From UBA1067 sp050874585 (GTDB taxonomy: Bacteria > Verrucomicrobiota > Kiritimatiellia > RFP12 > UBA1067), in assembly GCA_050874585.1 (NCBI GenBank), contig JBNMKZ010000006.1:1-64000 (forward strand): a stretch of 64,000 nt of DNA, given 5' to 3'. The stretch's first letter is position 1. The number at the start of each line of letters is the position of its first letter. Shown here one piece after another: positions 17,836 to 25,816 of this stretch. Position numbers and translations under genes: made by a program. Below the pieces are notes generated by a model that saw only the letters and a list, made by a program, of their open reading frames with translations, did no database searches and had not been told where the DNA came from.

Positions 17836-17844
17836 TGGTATAAT
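17836..17844 (+). promoter_or_regulatory. Extended -10 promoter, predicted leaderless transcript
   Basis: TGGTATAAT ends 6 nt before the ATG at 17851, so transcription would begin at or next to the start codon. No Shine-Dalgarno is possible on such a transcript. Confidence 0.75.
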
Positions 17845-17850
17845 AGGGCC

Positions 17851-18762
17851 ATGATTACAGTAACAAAGACGGTCAAGTTCGATGCGGCACACATTCTGAC
17901 CAATCATTGCGGATTGTGCAAGAACCTGCATGGGCACACCTATCGGGTGGACATTTCCGTCACCCAGTCCGAGGGACGCCCGGGTGACATGGTGATTGAT
18001 TTCAAGGATTTGAAGAACATTGCGGAAGAGGTCATCTGCGCCTCCTTCGACCATGCCTTCATCTACAATACGACATCGGCGGGTGAGTGCGAAATTGCCG
18101 CCGTCGTGCAGAAGCACGGCATGCGGACGGTGGCTCTGCCGTTCCGATCGACGGCCGAGAACCTTGCGAAGTACTTCCACGACGAACTGCGTCGGCGGAT
18201 TCCCGAGGTGTCGTCCGTCAAGGTCTGGGAGACGGAGGCGAGTTGTGCGGAATACCATGAGCCGCCGCGCATTCTGCCGTCCTTTCCCTTCCTGAAGGGG
18301 CGCATTGACGATTCGGTGCTCCAGGAGGGATTGCATCCGCGCTTTGCGAAAGCCTTTGCGTTCTTGCGGCGACCGGATCTTGCGGACTTGCCCATTGGGC
18401 GGCATGAGATTGACGGTGATGACTGCTGGGCCATTGTGAGCGAAGTTGACCTCAAGCCTTTCGGCGACAGCCAGCGCGCCGAGGTTCACAGGACCTTCAT
18501 CGACATTCAGGCTCCGATAGACGGACCTGAAACATACGGACTCCTCGATCTCGCCGGACGCAACCTCGGTCCGTTTGATGAGGAAAAGGACATCGCCTTT
18601 GGACAGGAGAAGATGGTTCCCCTGACGCTTGTTCCGGGCGAGTATGCGATTTTCATGCCGGTGAACGGTGCCCATGCGCCTTGCCTGACGCTGGGCGGTC
18701 CGACGCGGCGGAAGAAACTAATCGTCAAAGTTCGGGCTTCGGTAGACGGAGCGCGGAATTGA
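17851..18762 (+). CDS. QueD (6-carboxytetrahydropterin synthase)-YhcH/YjgK/YiaL fusion
   Basis: Residues 1-125 are a 6-pyruvoyl/6-carboxytetrahydropterin synthase domain with zinc ligands His14, His27 and His29 (LHGHTYRVD), catalytic Cys23, VIDFKDLK, SFDHAFIYN and WETEASCAEY. QueD makes 6-carboxy-tetrahydropterin from dihydroneopterin triphosphate for queuosine. Residues about 150-303 match the YhcH/YjgK/YiaL beta-sandwich family (GRHEIDGDDCWAIV, EVHRTFIDIQAPIDG, MPVNGAHAPCL), which includes sugar-anomerase-like proteins. The two domains are continuous in frame, about 303 residues. Other queuosine genes are not in the window. The start is fixed by the promoter ending 6 nt upstream. Confidence 0.9.
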   Translation: MITVTKTVKFDAAHILTNHCGLCKNLHGHTYRVDISVTQSEGRPGDMVIDFKDLKNIAEEVICASFDHAFIYNTTSAGECEIAAVVQKHGMRTVALPFRSTAENLAKYFHDELRRRIPEVSSVKVWETEASCAEYHEPPRILPSFPFLKGRIDDSVLQEGLHPRFAKAFAFLRRPDLADLPIGRHEIDGDDCWAIVSEVDLKPFGDSQRAEVHRTFIDIQAPIDGPETYGLLDLAGRNLGPFDEEKDIAFGQEKMVPLTLVPGEYAIFMPVNGAHAPCLTLGGPTRRKKLIVKVRASVDGARN

Positions 18763-19538
18763 AGATTATCTCCCTTGCGAGCGGATCGAAGGGCAACGCC
18801 TACTGCGTCTGTAGCGAAAGTTCGGTTCTCCTCGTCGACTGCGGGCTGTGCCTGAGGAGCCTTCGCCAGCGACTTGCCGAGGCGGGGCTTTCACCCGACC
18901 GCATCTGCGCCGTCGTCATTACCCACAGCCACGACGACCATGTGAAGGGGTTGCCGCTCTTCCACAAGAACTATCCGTCGATTCCGCTCTTCGCCAATCT
19001 CATGACGGCGGAAACCATCGCCTGGAAGTACAAGATGGATGAGTTCGCCTTTACGCCCTTTGAGGATGGGCAGCCTTTTGGCATCGGCCCATTTGAGATT
19101 GAGCCGTTCTCAATTCCGCACGACACGTCCGACCCCGTCGGTTATCTCGTCCGGGCGGATGGGAAGACCTATTTCCACGGGACGGACATCGGAACGCCGC
19201 TGGATTCGATTGGGCGGCACCTCGCGGAGGCGGATGTCGCGACGCTGGAATCGAACCACGATGCTGTCATGTTGCGTGCGAGTTCGCGTCCCGAAGAATT
19301 GAAGCAGCGCATTTGGGGTCCGCGTGGGCATCTCTCGAACGACCAGGCGTGTGAGCTTGTCCGCAAGTTCGCCTCCCCGCGCCTCAAGAAGCTGAGCCTT
19401 GCGCATCTTTCGGAAGAGTGCAATGTGCCGCATCTTGCGGAGTGCGCCATGCGGGAGACGCTTGTCGCCCTGCATCGGCAGGATATCGAACTTGAGATTC
19501 TTGCACAAAATGCCATTGGTTGTCCGTGGGAATGCTGA
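18759..19538 (+). CDS. YycJ/WalJ-like metallo-beta-lactamase-fold hydrolase
   Basis: The TTG start at 18759 overlaps the stop of the preceding gene (TTGA) and gives the N-terminus KIISLASGSKGNAYCV, which matches this family; upstream in-frame codons would add a non-conserved extension. The protein has about 259 residues. The metal-binding motif THSHDDHVKGL is present, with later His/Asp residues in IPHDTSDPVGYLV and YFHGTDIG. Relatives are exonuclease-like or cell-wall-associated MBL hydrolases; the exact substrate is uncertain. Translation is coupled to the QueD-YhcH gene. Confidence 0.88.
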   Translation: MKIISLASGSKGNAYCVCSESSVLLVDCGLCLRSLRQRLAEAGLSPDRICAVVITHSHDDHVKGLPLFHKNYPSIPLFANLMTAETIAWKYKMDEFAFTPFEDGQPFGIGPFEIEPFSIPHDTSDPVGYLVRADGKTYFHGTDIGTPLDSIGRHLAEADVATLESNHDAVMLRASSRPEELKQRIWGPRGHLSNDQACELVRKFASPRLKKLSLAHLSEECNVPHLAECAMRETLVALHRQDIELEILAQNAIGCPWEC

Positions 19539-19554
19539 AAGGCGCGGCAGATTT

Positions 19555-19563
19555 TGGTATAAT
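19555..19563 (+). promoter_or_regulatory. Extended -10 promoter of the GH2 gene
   Basis: TGGTATAAT preceded by a T-run lies between the YycJ-like gene and the GH2 gene. It implies a leader of about 50 nt carrying AAGGAG at 19604-19609. Confidence 0.75.
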
Positions 19564-19618
19564 GCCAGCCGTCATCCCGCAGGAGTTGGATGGCGGATGT
19601 AAGAAGGAGAAAAAAAGC

Positions 19619-21370
19619 GTGAAATCGAAGGTAGTCTCAATGTGTCTGGGGTTGGCGGCATCGCTGGTGGCCTCAGCGGCGGAAGTCCGTTCGCTCGACG
19701 GTCTCTGGGAGTTCGCATTTGACAAGGGGGGGCGGTTGGAGGCGGCGAATCCGACTTTCGCGGCGACGGACAAGATGTCCGTTCCGGGTTGCTTTGACAT
19801 GACGCCGCGTTACTACAACCGCCGCGGACTCGCCCACTACCGTCGGGCGGTGACGCTTGACCGAGCGGTGGCGAATGCACGCATTCGCGTGAAGGGGATG
19901 GGGCTTGCCATGCGGCTTTTCGTGGACGGACGAGCCGTCGGTGAATCGCACCTGCCGTGGAGCACGGTCGAGTTCGCGGTCGGTCCGCTGTCCGCCGGAC
20001 GGCACGAAATCGTTGCTGCGCTCGACAATCGCCTGACGGGCGAACCGGGCGAACTCTTCCAGCCGTTCTACGACTTCTATGCTTCGGGTGGCTTCTACCA
20101 TGGCGTTGACCTGGTCCTTCAGGAGCGCGAAACCGAGATTGACCGTGTCCTCGTCAGGACGCAGGACTATCGTACGGGAAAGGTTGAACTGGAACTCGTC
20201 TTCTCCGGATCGGCAGAACCGACCGAGAAAGAGTTCGCGGCAACGGTGTCCTTCGACGGTGGAGCGCCCGCGCGCGTCCTCTTCACGGGCGGACGCGCAA
20301 CGCTGACCGTGCCGAACTTTCGCCTGTGGAGTCCCGAGTCGCCGGCCTTGCACCGCGTCACCGTCGCGGCGGATGGATATGGCGCGAAGACCGAGCGATT
20401 CGGTATCCGCGAGATCAAGGCCGAGAAGAAGCGCATCCTTCTGAACGGCCGCGAGATTTACCTGACGGGTGTTAATCGCCACGAGGCGCATCCCGAGTTC
20501 GGCTATGCGACGTCGTTGCCTCTGATGATGGAGGATGTCCAGCTGATGAAGGACCTCGGGTGCAACTACGTGCGCGGGGCGCACTATCCGCAGACGGAGG
20601 AATTTCTGAGCCTTTGCGATGAGGTGGGCCTGATGGTCTGGGAGGAGTCGCTCGGGTGGGGCAATGGACCGGCCAACCTGACGAACGAGGTCTTCATTGC
20701 GCGGCAGATTGAGCAGACGCGGCTGATGGTTCGCAACTCCTTCAATCATCCGAGCATCATCATCTACGGCTTTATGAACGAGATGGCGAGCGATGTGCCC
20801 GTTGGACGAGACCTGATTAAGCGGCTCACCGGTGTCGTCCGCCACGAGAACTCCGGGCGGCTGGTGACCTGGGCCTGCAACCGTCCGATGGGCGACTTGG
20901 GCAATGAGTTTACCGACATCATCGCCTACAATACCTATCCCGGCTGGTGCTGGGGTGATGATGGTGCGATTGACGAAGAGACGCTGCAGAAGACGATGCG
21001 TGACGAGACGACGTATGTCGTGAACGCCCTGAGAAAGAAGTTCGGCGAGGAGAAGCCGATCATCGTCTCGGAGATGGGTACGTGCGCCGTTTACGGCCAG
21101 CGCGATCGGGATGGTGCCCAGTGGACGGAGGAGTTCGAGTCGCAGTATGTCGGCGCGGCGATTCGTGCCGTCTTTGAGAATCCGGAAGTCAGGGGCTTCA
21201 CGGTCTGGCAGTTCGCCGATTCGCGCAGCTACTTCCGGGGCGGTGCCAGCATCCGTTCCAAGCCCTTTGCGATGAACTTGGCCGGGCTTTTCGACGGCTA
21301 TCGGCGTGAGAAGTTGGCCGCCCAGACGGTGCGGAAACTCTTCCAGTCGAAGATTGGGCAGGAGAAGTGA
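19619..21370 (+). CDS. Secreted glycoside hydrolase family 2 enzyme (beta-galactosidase/glucuronidase-like)
   Basis: A GTG start at 19619 with AAGGAG 9 nt upstream is preferred, because the frame upstream crosses the promoter. A signal peptide (MCLGLAASLVASA) places it outside the cytoplasm. Domains in order are a GH2 jelly-roll (about 25-175), an Ig-like domain, then a TIM barrel from about residue 275 (LNGREIYLTGVNRHEAHPE). The acid/base Glu is Glu388 in YGFMNEMAS and the nucleophile Glu485 in IVSEMGTCA. The 583-residue length resembles beta-glucuronidase-type GH2 enzymes rather than long LacZ, but I do not see the glucuronidase NxK signature. The substrate is therefore only a beta-glycoside. 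The rnd gene follows closely. Confidence 0.88.
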   Translation: MKSKVVSMCLGLAASLVASAAEVRSLDGLWEFAFDKGGRLEAANPTFAATDKMSVPGCFDMTPRYYNRRGLAHYRRAVTLDRAVANARIRVKGMGLAMRLFVDGRAVGESHLPWSTVEFAVGPLSAGRHEIVAALDNRLTGEPGELFQPFYDFYASGGFYHGVDLVLQERETEIDRVLVRTQDYRTGKVELELVFSGSAEPTEKEFAATVSFDGGAPARVLFTGGRATLTVPNFRLWSPESPALHRVTVAADGYGAKTERFGIREIKAEKKRILLNGREIYLTGVNRHEAHPEFGYATSLPLMMEDVQLMKDLGCNYVRGAHYPQTEEFLSLCDEVGLMVWEESLGWGNGPANLTNEVFIARQIEQTRLMVRNSFNHPSIIIYGFMNEMASDVPVGRDLIKRLTGVVRHENSGRLVTWACNRPMGDLGNEFTDIIAYNTYPGWCWGDDGAIDEETLQKTMRDETTYVVNALRKKFGEEKPIIVSEMGTCAVYGQRDRDGAQWTEEFESQYVGAAIRAVFENPEVRGFTVWQFADSRSYFRGGASIRSKPFAMNLAGLFDGYRREKLAAQTVRKLFQSKIGQEK

Positions 21371-21372
21371 GC

Positions 21373-22485
21373 ATGGACGGCGAGAAGGCGAGTCATTTCA
21401 TTCGGTCAACCCCGGCGTTGCAGGCCGCGTGTGAGAAGGCCCGATTGGAGGGTGTCCTCGCGCTTGATACGGAATTCGTCTGGCGTTCGACCTACCGTCC
21501 GCAACTGGGCATCGTGCAGTTGGGGTGCGCGGCAGATTGCTGGGCGCTCGACTGCCAGACGGGGGTTCATGTGGAGGCCCTTCGGGAGTTGGTCGAAAGC
21601 GCGGCGGTTACGAAGATTCTGCACGATGCACGGCAGGACCTCCTGCACCTGCACCACTACACGGGGGCTTGGCCGGTGAACGTGTTCGACACGCAACTGG
21701 CCGCCGCCTTCGCTGGTTTTCGGGCGGGCATCGGCCTCCAGCAACTGCTCTTCGATGCGATTAACGTTGGCTTGCCGAAGACCGAGACGCTGACGGACTG
21801 GATGCATCGTCCCCTGACGGCGGCTCAAATCGACTATGCGCTGGATGACGTGCGCTACCTGCCCGAATTGCGCTCGGCCCTCCTGACGCGAATGGACGAG
21901 TTCGGGACGCGGGCGTGGTTTGAGGAGGATAGCCTCAAATACGGTGACGAGGCTTTTTATGAGGAGGGCCGTCCCGAGCGGGCCTGGCTACGGATGAAGA
22001 TTCACCGCGTTCGGCTTGACGGACGCGGCCGTGCCATCTTGCGGGCCCTTGCCGCCCGCCGGGAGGAACTGGCCCAGGAGTGGAATCTGCCGCGTTCGTG
22101 GCTTGGCGATGACGATTCCCTGGCGCAAATTGCCGCGCAGGGAGAAGTGGGGCGGCTTCGGCACCGCGTCACCGAGGGTCGCGGCGAAGTTCTCCGCGCC
22201 CAGTACGCCCAGGTTCTTCGCGAGGCAGCCGAAACGCCGCCCGAGGACTGGCCCGACGATCCGCATCGCCACTACATTCAGGAGGTGTGCGAATCGGCCA
22301 GTCGAGCGGTCGAATGGCTGGCCGAGCGGGCCAAGGACCTTCATGTGGACGTTTCGCTCATCGCCAACCGGGCGACGGTCACGGCGTATGTTGACGATGT
22401 CATGGACGAGACGAATCCGCTTGCGCACGGCTGGCGCTACGAGGTCGTCGGACGCGAGATGGCCGAACGCTTCGGCGTGGACTGA
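21373..22485 (+). CDS. rnd: Ribonuclease D
   Basis: This 3'-5' exoribonuclease trims tRNA and other small RNA 3' ends. DEDDy-family residues are visible: Asp32 and Glu34 in LALDTEFVW, the Asp in ILHDARQD, and Tyr/Asp in IDYALDDVRYL. A HRDC region is likely around residues 205-285. The length of 370 residues fits the family. The ATG at 21373 has AGGAG 8 nt upstream and is preferred to the GTG at 21367, which overlaps the GH2 stop. A hairpin with a T-run follows the gene at 22524. Confidence 0.93.
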   Translation: MDGEKASHFIRSTPALQAACEKARLEGVLALDTEFVWRSTYRPQLGIVQLGCAADCWALDCQTGVHVEALRELVESAAVTKILHDARQDLLHLHHYTGAWPVNVFDTQLAAAFAGFRAGIGLQQLLFDAINVGLPKTETLTDWMHRPLTAAQIDYALDDVRYLPELRSALLTRMDEFGTRAWFEEDSLKYGDEAFYEEGRPERAWLRMKIHRVRLDGRGRAILRALAARREELAQEWNLPRSWLGDDDSLAQIAAQGEVGRLRHRVTEGRGEVLRAQYAQVLREAAETPPEDWPDDPHRHYIQEVCESASRAVEWLAERAKDLHVDVSLIANRATVTAYVDDVMDETNPLAHGWRYEVVGREMAERFGVD

Positions 22486-22523
22486 GCGCGGCAGTTTTTG
22501 CGGGGATGACTTGTACTTGTAAG

Positions 22524-22564
22524 GGAATGTGGCGGTGAATGCCCCACATTCCTTTTGGTATTGT
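22524..22564 (+). terminator. Rho-independent-like terminator running into a -10-like element
   Basis: GGAATGTGG (22524-22532) pairs perfectly with CCACATTCC (22544-22552) around an 11-nt loop, followed by TTTT and then TGGTATTGT (22556-22564), a near match to the extended -10 element. It probably ends the rnd transcript. Whether the -10-like element is active is unknown. Confidence 0.65.
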
Positions 22565-22587
22565 ACGTTTCATCGCGAGCGCGGCAA

Positions 22588-22697
22588 GACGCAGGAGCGC
22601 GGCGAAATGTCCGCAGGACCTGACGCGTTCCTGCGCATCAACGCGGGCATTCCTCCGCATCAACGAGCGTAATCCTCCGCATCAACGAGTCCAAATC
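22588..22697. repeat. 22-bp-period core array, segment R4
   Basis: Cores at 22610 (TCCGCA), 22632 (TGCGCA), 22654 (TCCGCA) and 22676 (TCCGCA) are exactly 22 bp apart, with a degenerate core at 22588 (GACGCA). The last two units share 14 identical bases (CCTCCGCATCAACG). The unit at 22632 has 5-bp arms GCGTT and AACGC. Confidence 0.75.
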
Positions 22698-22843
22698 ATC
22701 CCTTGAAAAAGGGTCAATCAAGGCGTCAACAAGGCTCAACTAAGGCTAAGTAAACCTTTGTTGTCGAGGCGCGAGAGGTGAGCGCAACCGTGGAAGCCGA
22801 GACCGAGCGACAGCTTCGCGCAAGCCCCCGAGCAAGCGGTTTT

Positions 22844-22852
22844 TGGTATAAT
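22844..22852 (+). promoter_or_regulatory. Extended -10 promoter of trmB, predicted leaderless
   Basis: TGGTATAAT follows a T-run and ends 8 nt before the trmB ATG, predicting a start at or within 1-2 nt of the initiation codon. The upstream segment resembles that at 35320-35353. Confidence 0.75.
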
Positions 22853-22860
22853 ATGCGCAC

Positions 22861-23574
22861 ATGAGGATCACATCGACAACTGAGTGCGTCATTCGCGTGA
22901 CGGATCCCTGCAAACCGCTGGAATTTGACCTTTCGCGTCCCCTCGAAATCGAGGTCGGGTGCGGGAAGGGCCGTTTCCTGACGGCACGGGCCGCCGCGCA
23001 CCCGGAATGCGACTTCCTGGGCATCGAGCGGATGCTTGGCCGCGTACAGAGCTTTGAGGGGAAGTGTGCGCGGAAGGGGCTGTGCAATGCGCACGTTTTG
23101 CGCCTTGAGGCGCTCTATACATTCCATTATCTCCTACCAGCGCACCATGCCCGGACGGTCTACGTGTTCTTTCCCGATCCGTGGCCGAAGAAACGCCACC
23201 ACTCGCACCGGCTGTTCGGTCCGCTCTTCCTGAATGCGCTCTGGAAGCGCCTTGAGGTGGGCGGTCGGCTGGAGTTCGCGACGGACCATGCGGAATACTT
23301 CGGGGTCGTCTGCGAATGCTTTGCGGCGGATTCGCGCTTTCGCCGCGTTGAGCCGATGCCGCGTCCGAAGGAGGTCTGGACGGAGTTCGAGACATCCTTC
23401 CGCGAGAAGGGTCTCCCCATTTACAGTGCGGCGTGGCAATCGCTCCCGGCGGACGATGCCCCGCTTGAACCGCTGACCATTCCGCCGGAGGCCGAGCCTC
23501 GTGAAGGGGTCGTCAGAAGATACGAAACAGCAGAAGCCGCAGGTGCAGAAGCAGAAGAATCAGAGGAAGAATGA
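22861..23574 (+). CDS. trmB: tRNA (guanine-N7)-methyltransferase
   Basis: This enzyme methylates G46 of tRNA using S-adenosylmethionine. The SAM-binding motif appears as LEIEVGCGKGRFL. The family signature FFPDPWPKKRHHSHRL and the C-terminal TEFETSFREKGLPIY are both present. It has 237 residues with an acidic tail (EAAGAEAEESEEE) that is probably disordered. Its stop overlaps the tex start (ATGA), so the two genes are coupled. The predicted promoter leaves no leader. Confidence 0.95.
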   Translation: MRITSTTECVIRVTDPCKPLEFDLSRPLEIEVGCGKGRFLTARAAAHPECDFLGIERMLGRVQSFEGKCARKGLCNAHVLRLEALYTFHYLLPAHHARTVYVFFPDPWPKKRHHSHRLFGPLFLNALWKRLEVGGRLEFATDHAEYFGVVCECFAADSRFRRVEPMPRPKEVWTEFETSFREKGLPIYSAAWQSLPADDAPLEPLTIPPEAEPREGVVRRYETAEAAGAEAEESEEE

Positions 23575-25802
23575 ATCAGGAAATTACCGCCCGCATGGTT
23601 GCCGAAGTCGGCGCCAGCGCCCGTCAGATCGCCGCCGTTGAGAAACTCCTTTCGGAGGGCTGTACCGTGCCCTTCATCGCCCGCTACCGCAAGGAGGCTC
23701 ACGGCAACCTCGACGAAGTCGCCATTGGAAAGATTCAGGATCGGCTCGCCTACTACGGTGAGCTTGAGTCGCGCAAGGAGACGATTCTCAAGTCAATCGA
23801 CGAGCAGGGCAAGCTGACGGACGAGTTGCGCGACAAGATTGCCGCGTGCTGGCAGAAGAGTGCGCTTGAGGACCTCTACCAGCCCTACAAGCCGAAGCGC
23901 CGCACGCGGGCGCAGATTGCGAAGGAGAAGGGCTTTGAGCCGCTGGCGGAGTCCATCTGGGCGGGTGCGGCGTTTGAGGCGAGCGACGAGGACCTGCAGT
24001 TCGCCCGCGACATCCTGGCAGAGCGCATTGCGGACATGGCCGAGGTGCGCGGTTTGGTGCGCCAGGCCTTCGCCACGAAGTCCGTCGTCAAGAGCGAGGT
24101 CGCGAGTCCGAAGCCGACCGAGCCGACGAAGTTCGAGCAGTACTACGAGTTTGAGGAGCCGATTACCACGATTCCATCCCACCGCTACCTGGCGATTCGC
24201 CGCGGGCAGAAGGAGGGCGTCTTGTGGGTGAAGCTCGTACTGGATGCCGCGCCGGTGATTGAGCGGATGATGGAGCTTGTCGAGAAGGCCGAGGGAGCCG
24301 GGTTTGACGCGGACGAGTGTTGCCGCGAGCAGGTGCAGATGGCGGCGGAGGACGCGTACAAGCGCCTGCTGGCGCCGAGCTGTGAGATTGACGTGACGGT
24401 CGAGAAGAAGATGGAGGCGGATCGTGCGGCGGTCGAGGTCTTCGCGGAGAACCTGCGCCACCTCCTGCTGGCTCCGCCGTTAGGCGAGAAGGCCGTGCTG
24501 GCCATCGATCCCGGCATTCGCACGGGGTGCAAGGTCGCCATGCTGGACGCGACGGGCAAGTACCTCGGCAAGACGGTGCTCTTTCCGATGCAGAAGCCGG
24601 CGGAGGCCGCGGCGGCAATCAAGCTGATTGCCGCGAAGTTCCATCCGCAGGCCATCGCCGTCGGCAATGGCACGGCCGGGCGCGAGACGGAGGCCTTCGT
24701 GCGAAAGACACTGAAGGACATCGGGCGCACGGACATCCTCGTCATCAGCGTGAGCGAGGCGGGAGCCTCGGTCTATTCCGCGTCGGAAATCGCACGCAAG
24801 GAGTTCCCCGACCTCGACCTGACGGTGCGCGGCGCAATCTCAATCGGCCGACGCCTGCAGGATCCGCTCGCGGAGCTCGTGAAGGTCGACCCGAAGGCCA
24901 TCGGCGTAGGACAGTACCAGCACGACGTGCACCAGCCGCTTCTCGGGGCCAAGCTCGACGAGGTCGTCGTGAGTTGCGTGAACGGCGTGGGCGTTGAGCT
25001 GAACACGGCCTCGGCCCCGCTCCTGGAGCGCGTGTCGGGCGTGAGCGCGTCGCTGGCGAAGTCCATCGTCGAGTGGCGCAATGAGAACGGAACCTTCAAG
25101 TCCCGCGAAGACCTGCACAAGGTGAAGGGACTTGGGGCGAAGGCGTTTGAGCAGTGCGCGGGCTTCTTGCGCATTCGCGGCGCGGAGAATCCGCTGGACT
25201 CGTCCGCCGTGCATCCCGAGCGCTACCAGCTGGTCGGGCGCATGGCCGCCGATGCGGGCCTTTCGGTCCGTGACCTCGTGGGGAACTCGCTCGCGGCAAA
25301 GAAGATTGACATCCGCCGCTATGTGACGGACGACGTGGGCGAGCCGACGCTGAAGGACATCCTGGCCGAGCTGATTCGCCCGGGACGCGATCCGCGCGCC
25401 GTCTTCGAGCCGCCGAAGTTCCGCGACGACGTGACGAAGATTGAGGACGTGCAGGAGGGCATGAAGCTGGAGGGCATCGTGACGAACGTGACGGCGTTTG
25501 GCGCGTTCGTCGACATTGGCGTTCATCAGGACGGGCTGGTGCATGTCTCGGAACTGAGCGACAATTTCGTGACGGACCCGGCCTCGGTCGTCAAGGCGGG
25601 CGACCGGCTGACGGTGACGGTCATCGGCGTTGACCGGGTGCGTGGGCGCATCTCGCTCTCGGCGAAGTCGAAGCCGGGACTTGGCGCGACGGCCTCGGGC
25701 CGAGGTGCGGGGGGCGGTGGCGCTCGCCGCGATTCGCGGCGCACGACGTTCGCGCCGTCGTCTGGGAGCGGTTTCTCCTGCAATCCGTTCGCCAATCTGT
25801 AG
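23571..25802 (+). CDS. tex: Tex family S1 RNA-binding protein
   Basis: Tex proteins bind nucleic acid and are linked to transcription and toxin expression; the exact biochemical role is unsettled. The order is typical: an N-terminal helical region (VPFIARYRKEAHGNLDE), a YqgF-like RNase H fold (LAIDPGIRTGCKVAMLD), helix-hairpin-helix segments (LLERVSGVSASLAKSIVEWR) and a C-terminal S1 domain from about residue 626 (EGIVTNVTAFGAFVDIGVHQ). A Gly/Arg-rich tail follows. It has 743 residues, near the family norm. The start overlaps trmB and has AGAGGA just upstream. Confidence 0.95.
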   Translation: MNQEITARMVAEVGASARQIAAVEKLLSEGCTVPFIARYRKEAHGNLDEVAIGKIQDRLAYYGELESRKETILKSIDEQGKLTDELRDKIAACWQKSALEDLYQPYKPKRRTRAQIAKEKGFEPLAESIWAGAAFEASDEDLQFARDILAERIADMAEVRGLVRQAFATKSVVKSEVASPKPTEPTKFEQYYEFEEPITTIPSHRYLAIRRGQKEGVLWVKLVLDAAPVIERMMELVEKAEGAGFDADECCREQVQMAAEDAYKRLLAPSCEIDVTVEKKMEADRAAVEVFAENLRHLLLAPPLGEKAVLAIDPGIRTGCKVAMLDATGKYLGKTVLFPMQKPAEAAAAIKLIAAKFHPQAIAVGNGTAGRETEAFVRKTLKDIGRTDILVISVSEAGASVYSASEIARKEFPDLDLTVRGAISIGRRLQDPLAELVKVDPKAIGVGQYQHDVHQPLLGAKLDEVVVSCVNGVGVELNTASAPLLERVSGVSASLAKSIVEWRNENGTFKSREDLHKVKGLGAKAFEQCAGFLRIRGAENPLDSSAVHPERYQLVGRMAADAGLSVRDLVGNSLAAKKIDIRRYVTDDVGEPTLKDILAELIRPGRDPRAVFEPPKFRDDVTKIEDVQEGMKLEGIVTNVTAFGAFVDIGVHQDGLVHVSELSDNFVTDPASVVKAGDRLTVTVIGVDRVRGRISLSAKSKPGLGATASGRGAGGGGARRDSRRTTFAPSSGSGFSCNPFANL

Positions 25803-25816
25803 GAAGGCCCGCTGCG

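Larger units (their letters stand above)
22486..22843. other. Intergenic region between rnd and trmB
   Basis: No gene is supported. In order it holds a terminator hairpin running into a near-consensus -10 element (22524-22564), a 22-bp-period core array (22588-22697), and a short run of about 11-bp imperfect repeats built on TCAA/AAGG (about 22712-22755). The trmB promoter follows at 22844. Confidence 0.75.
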
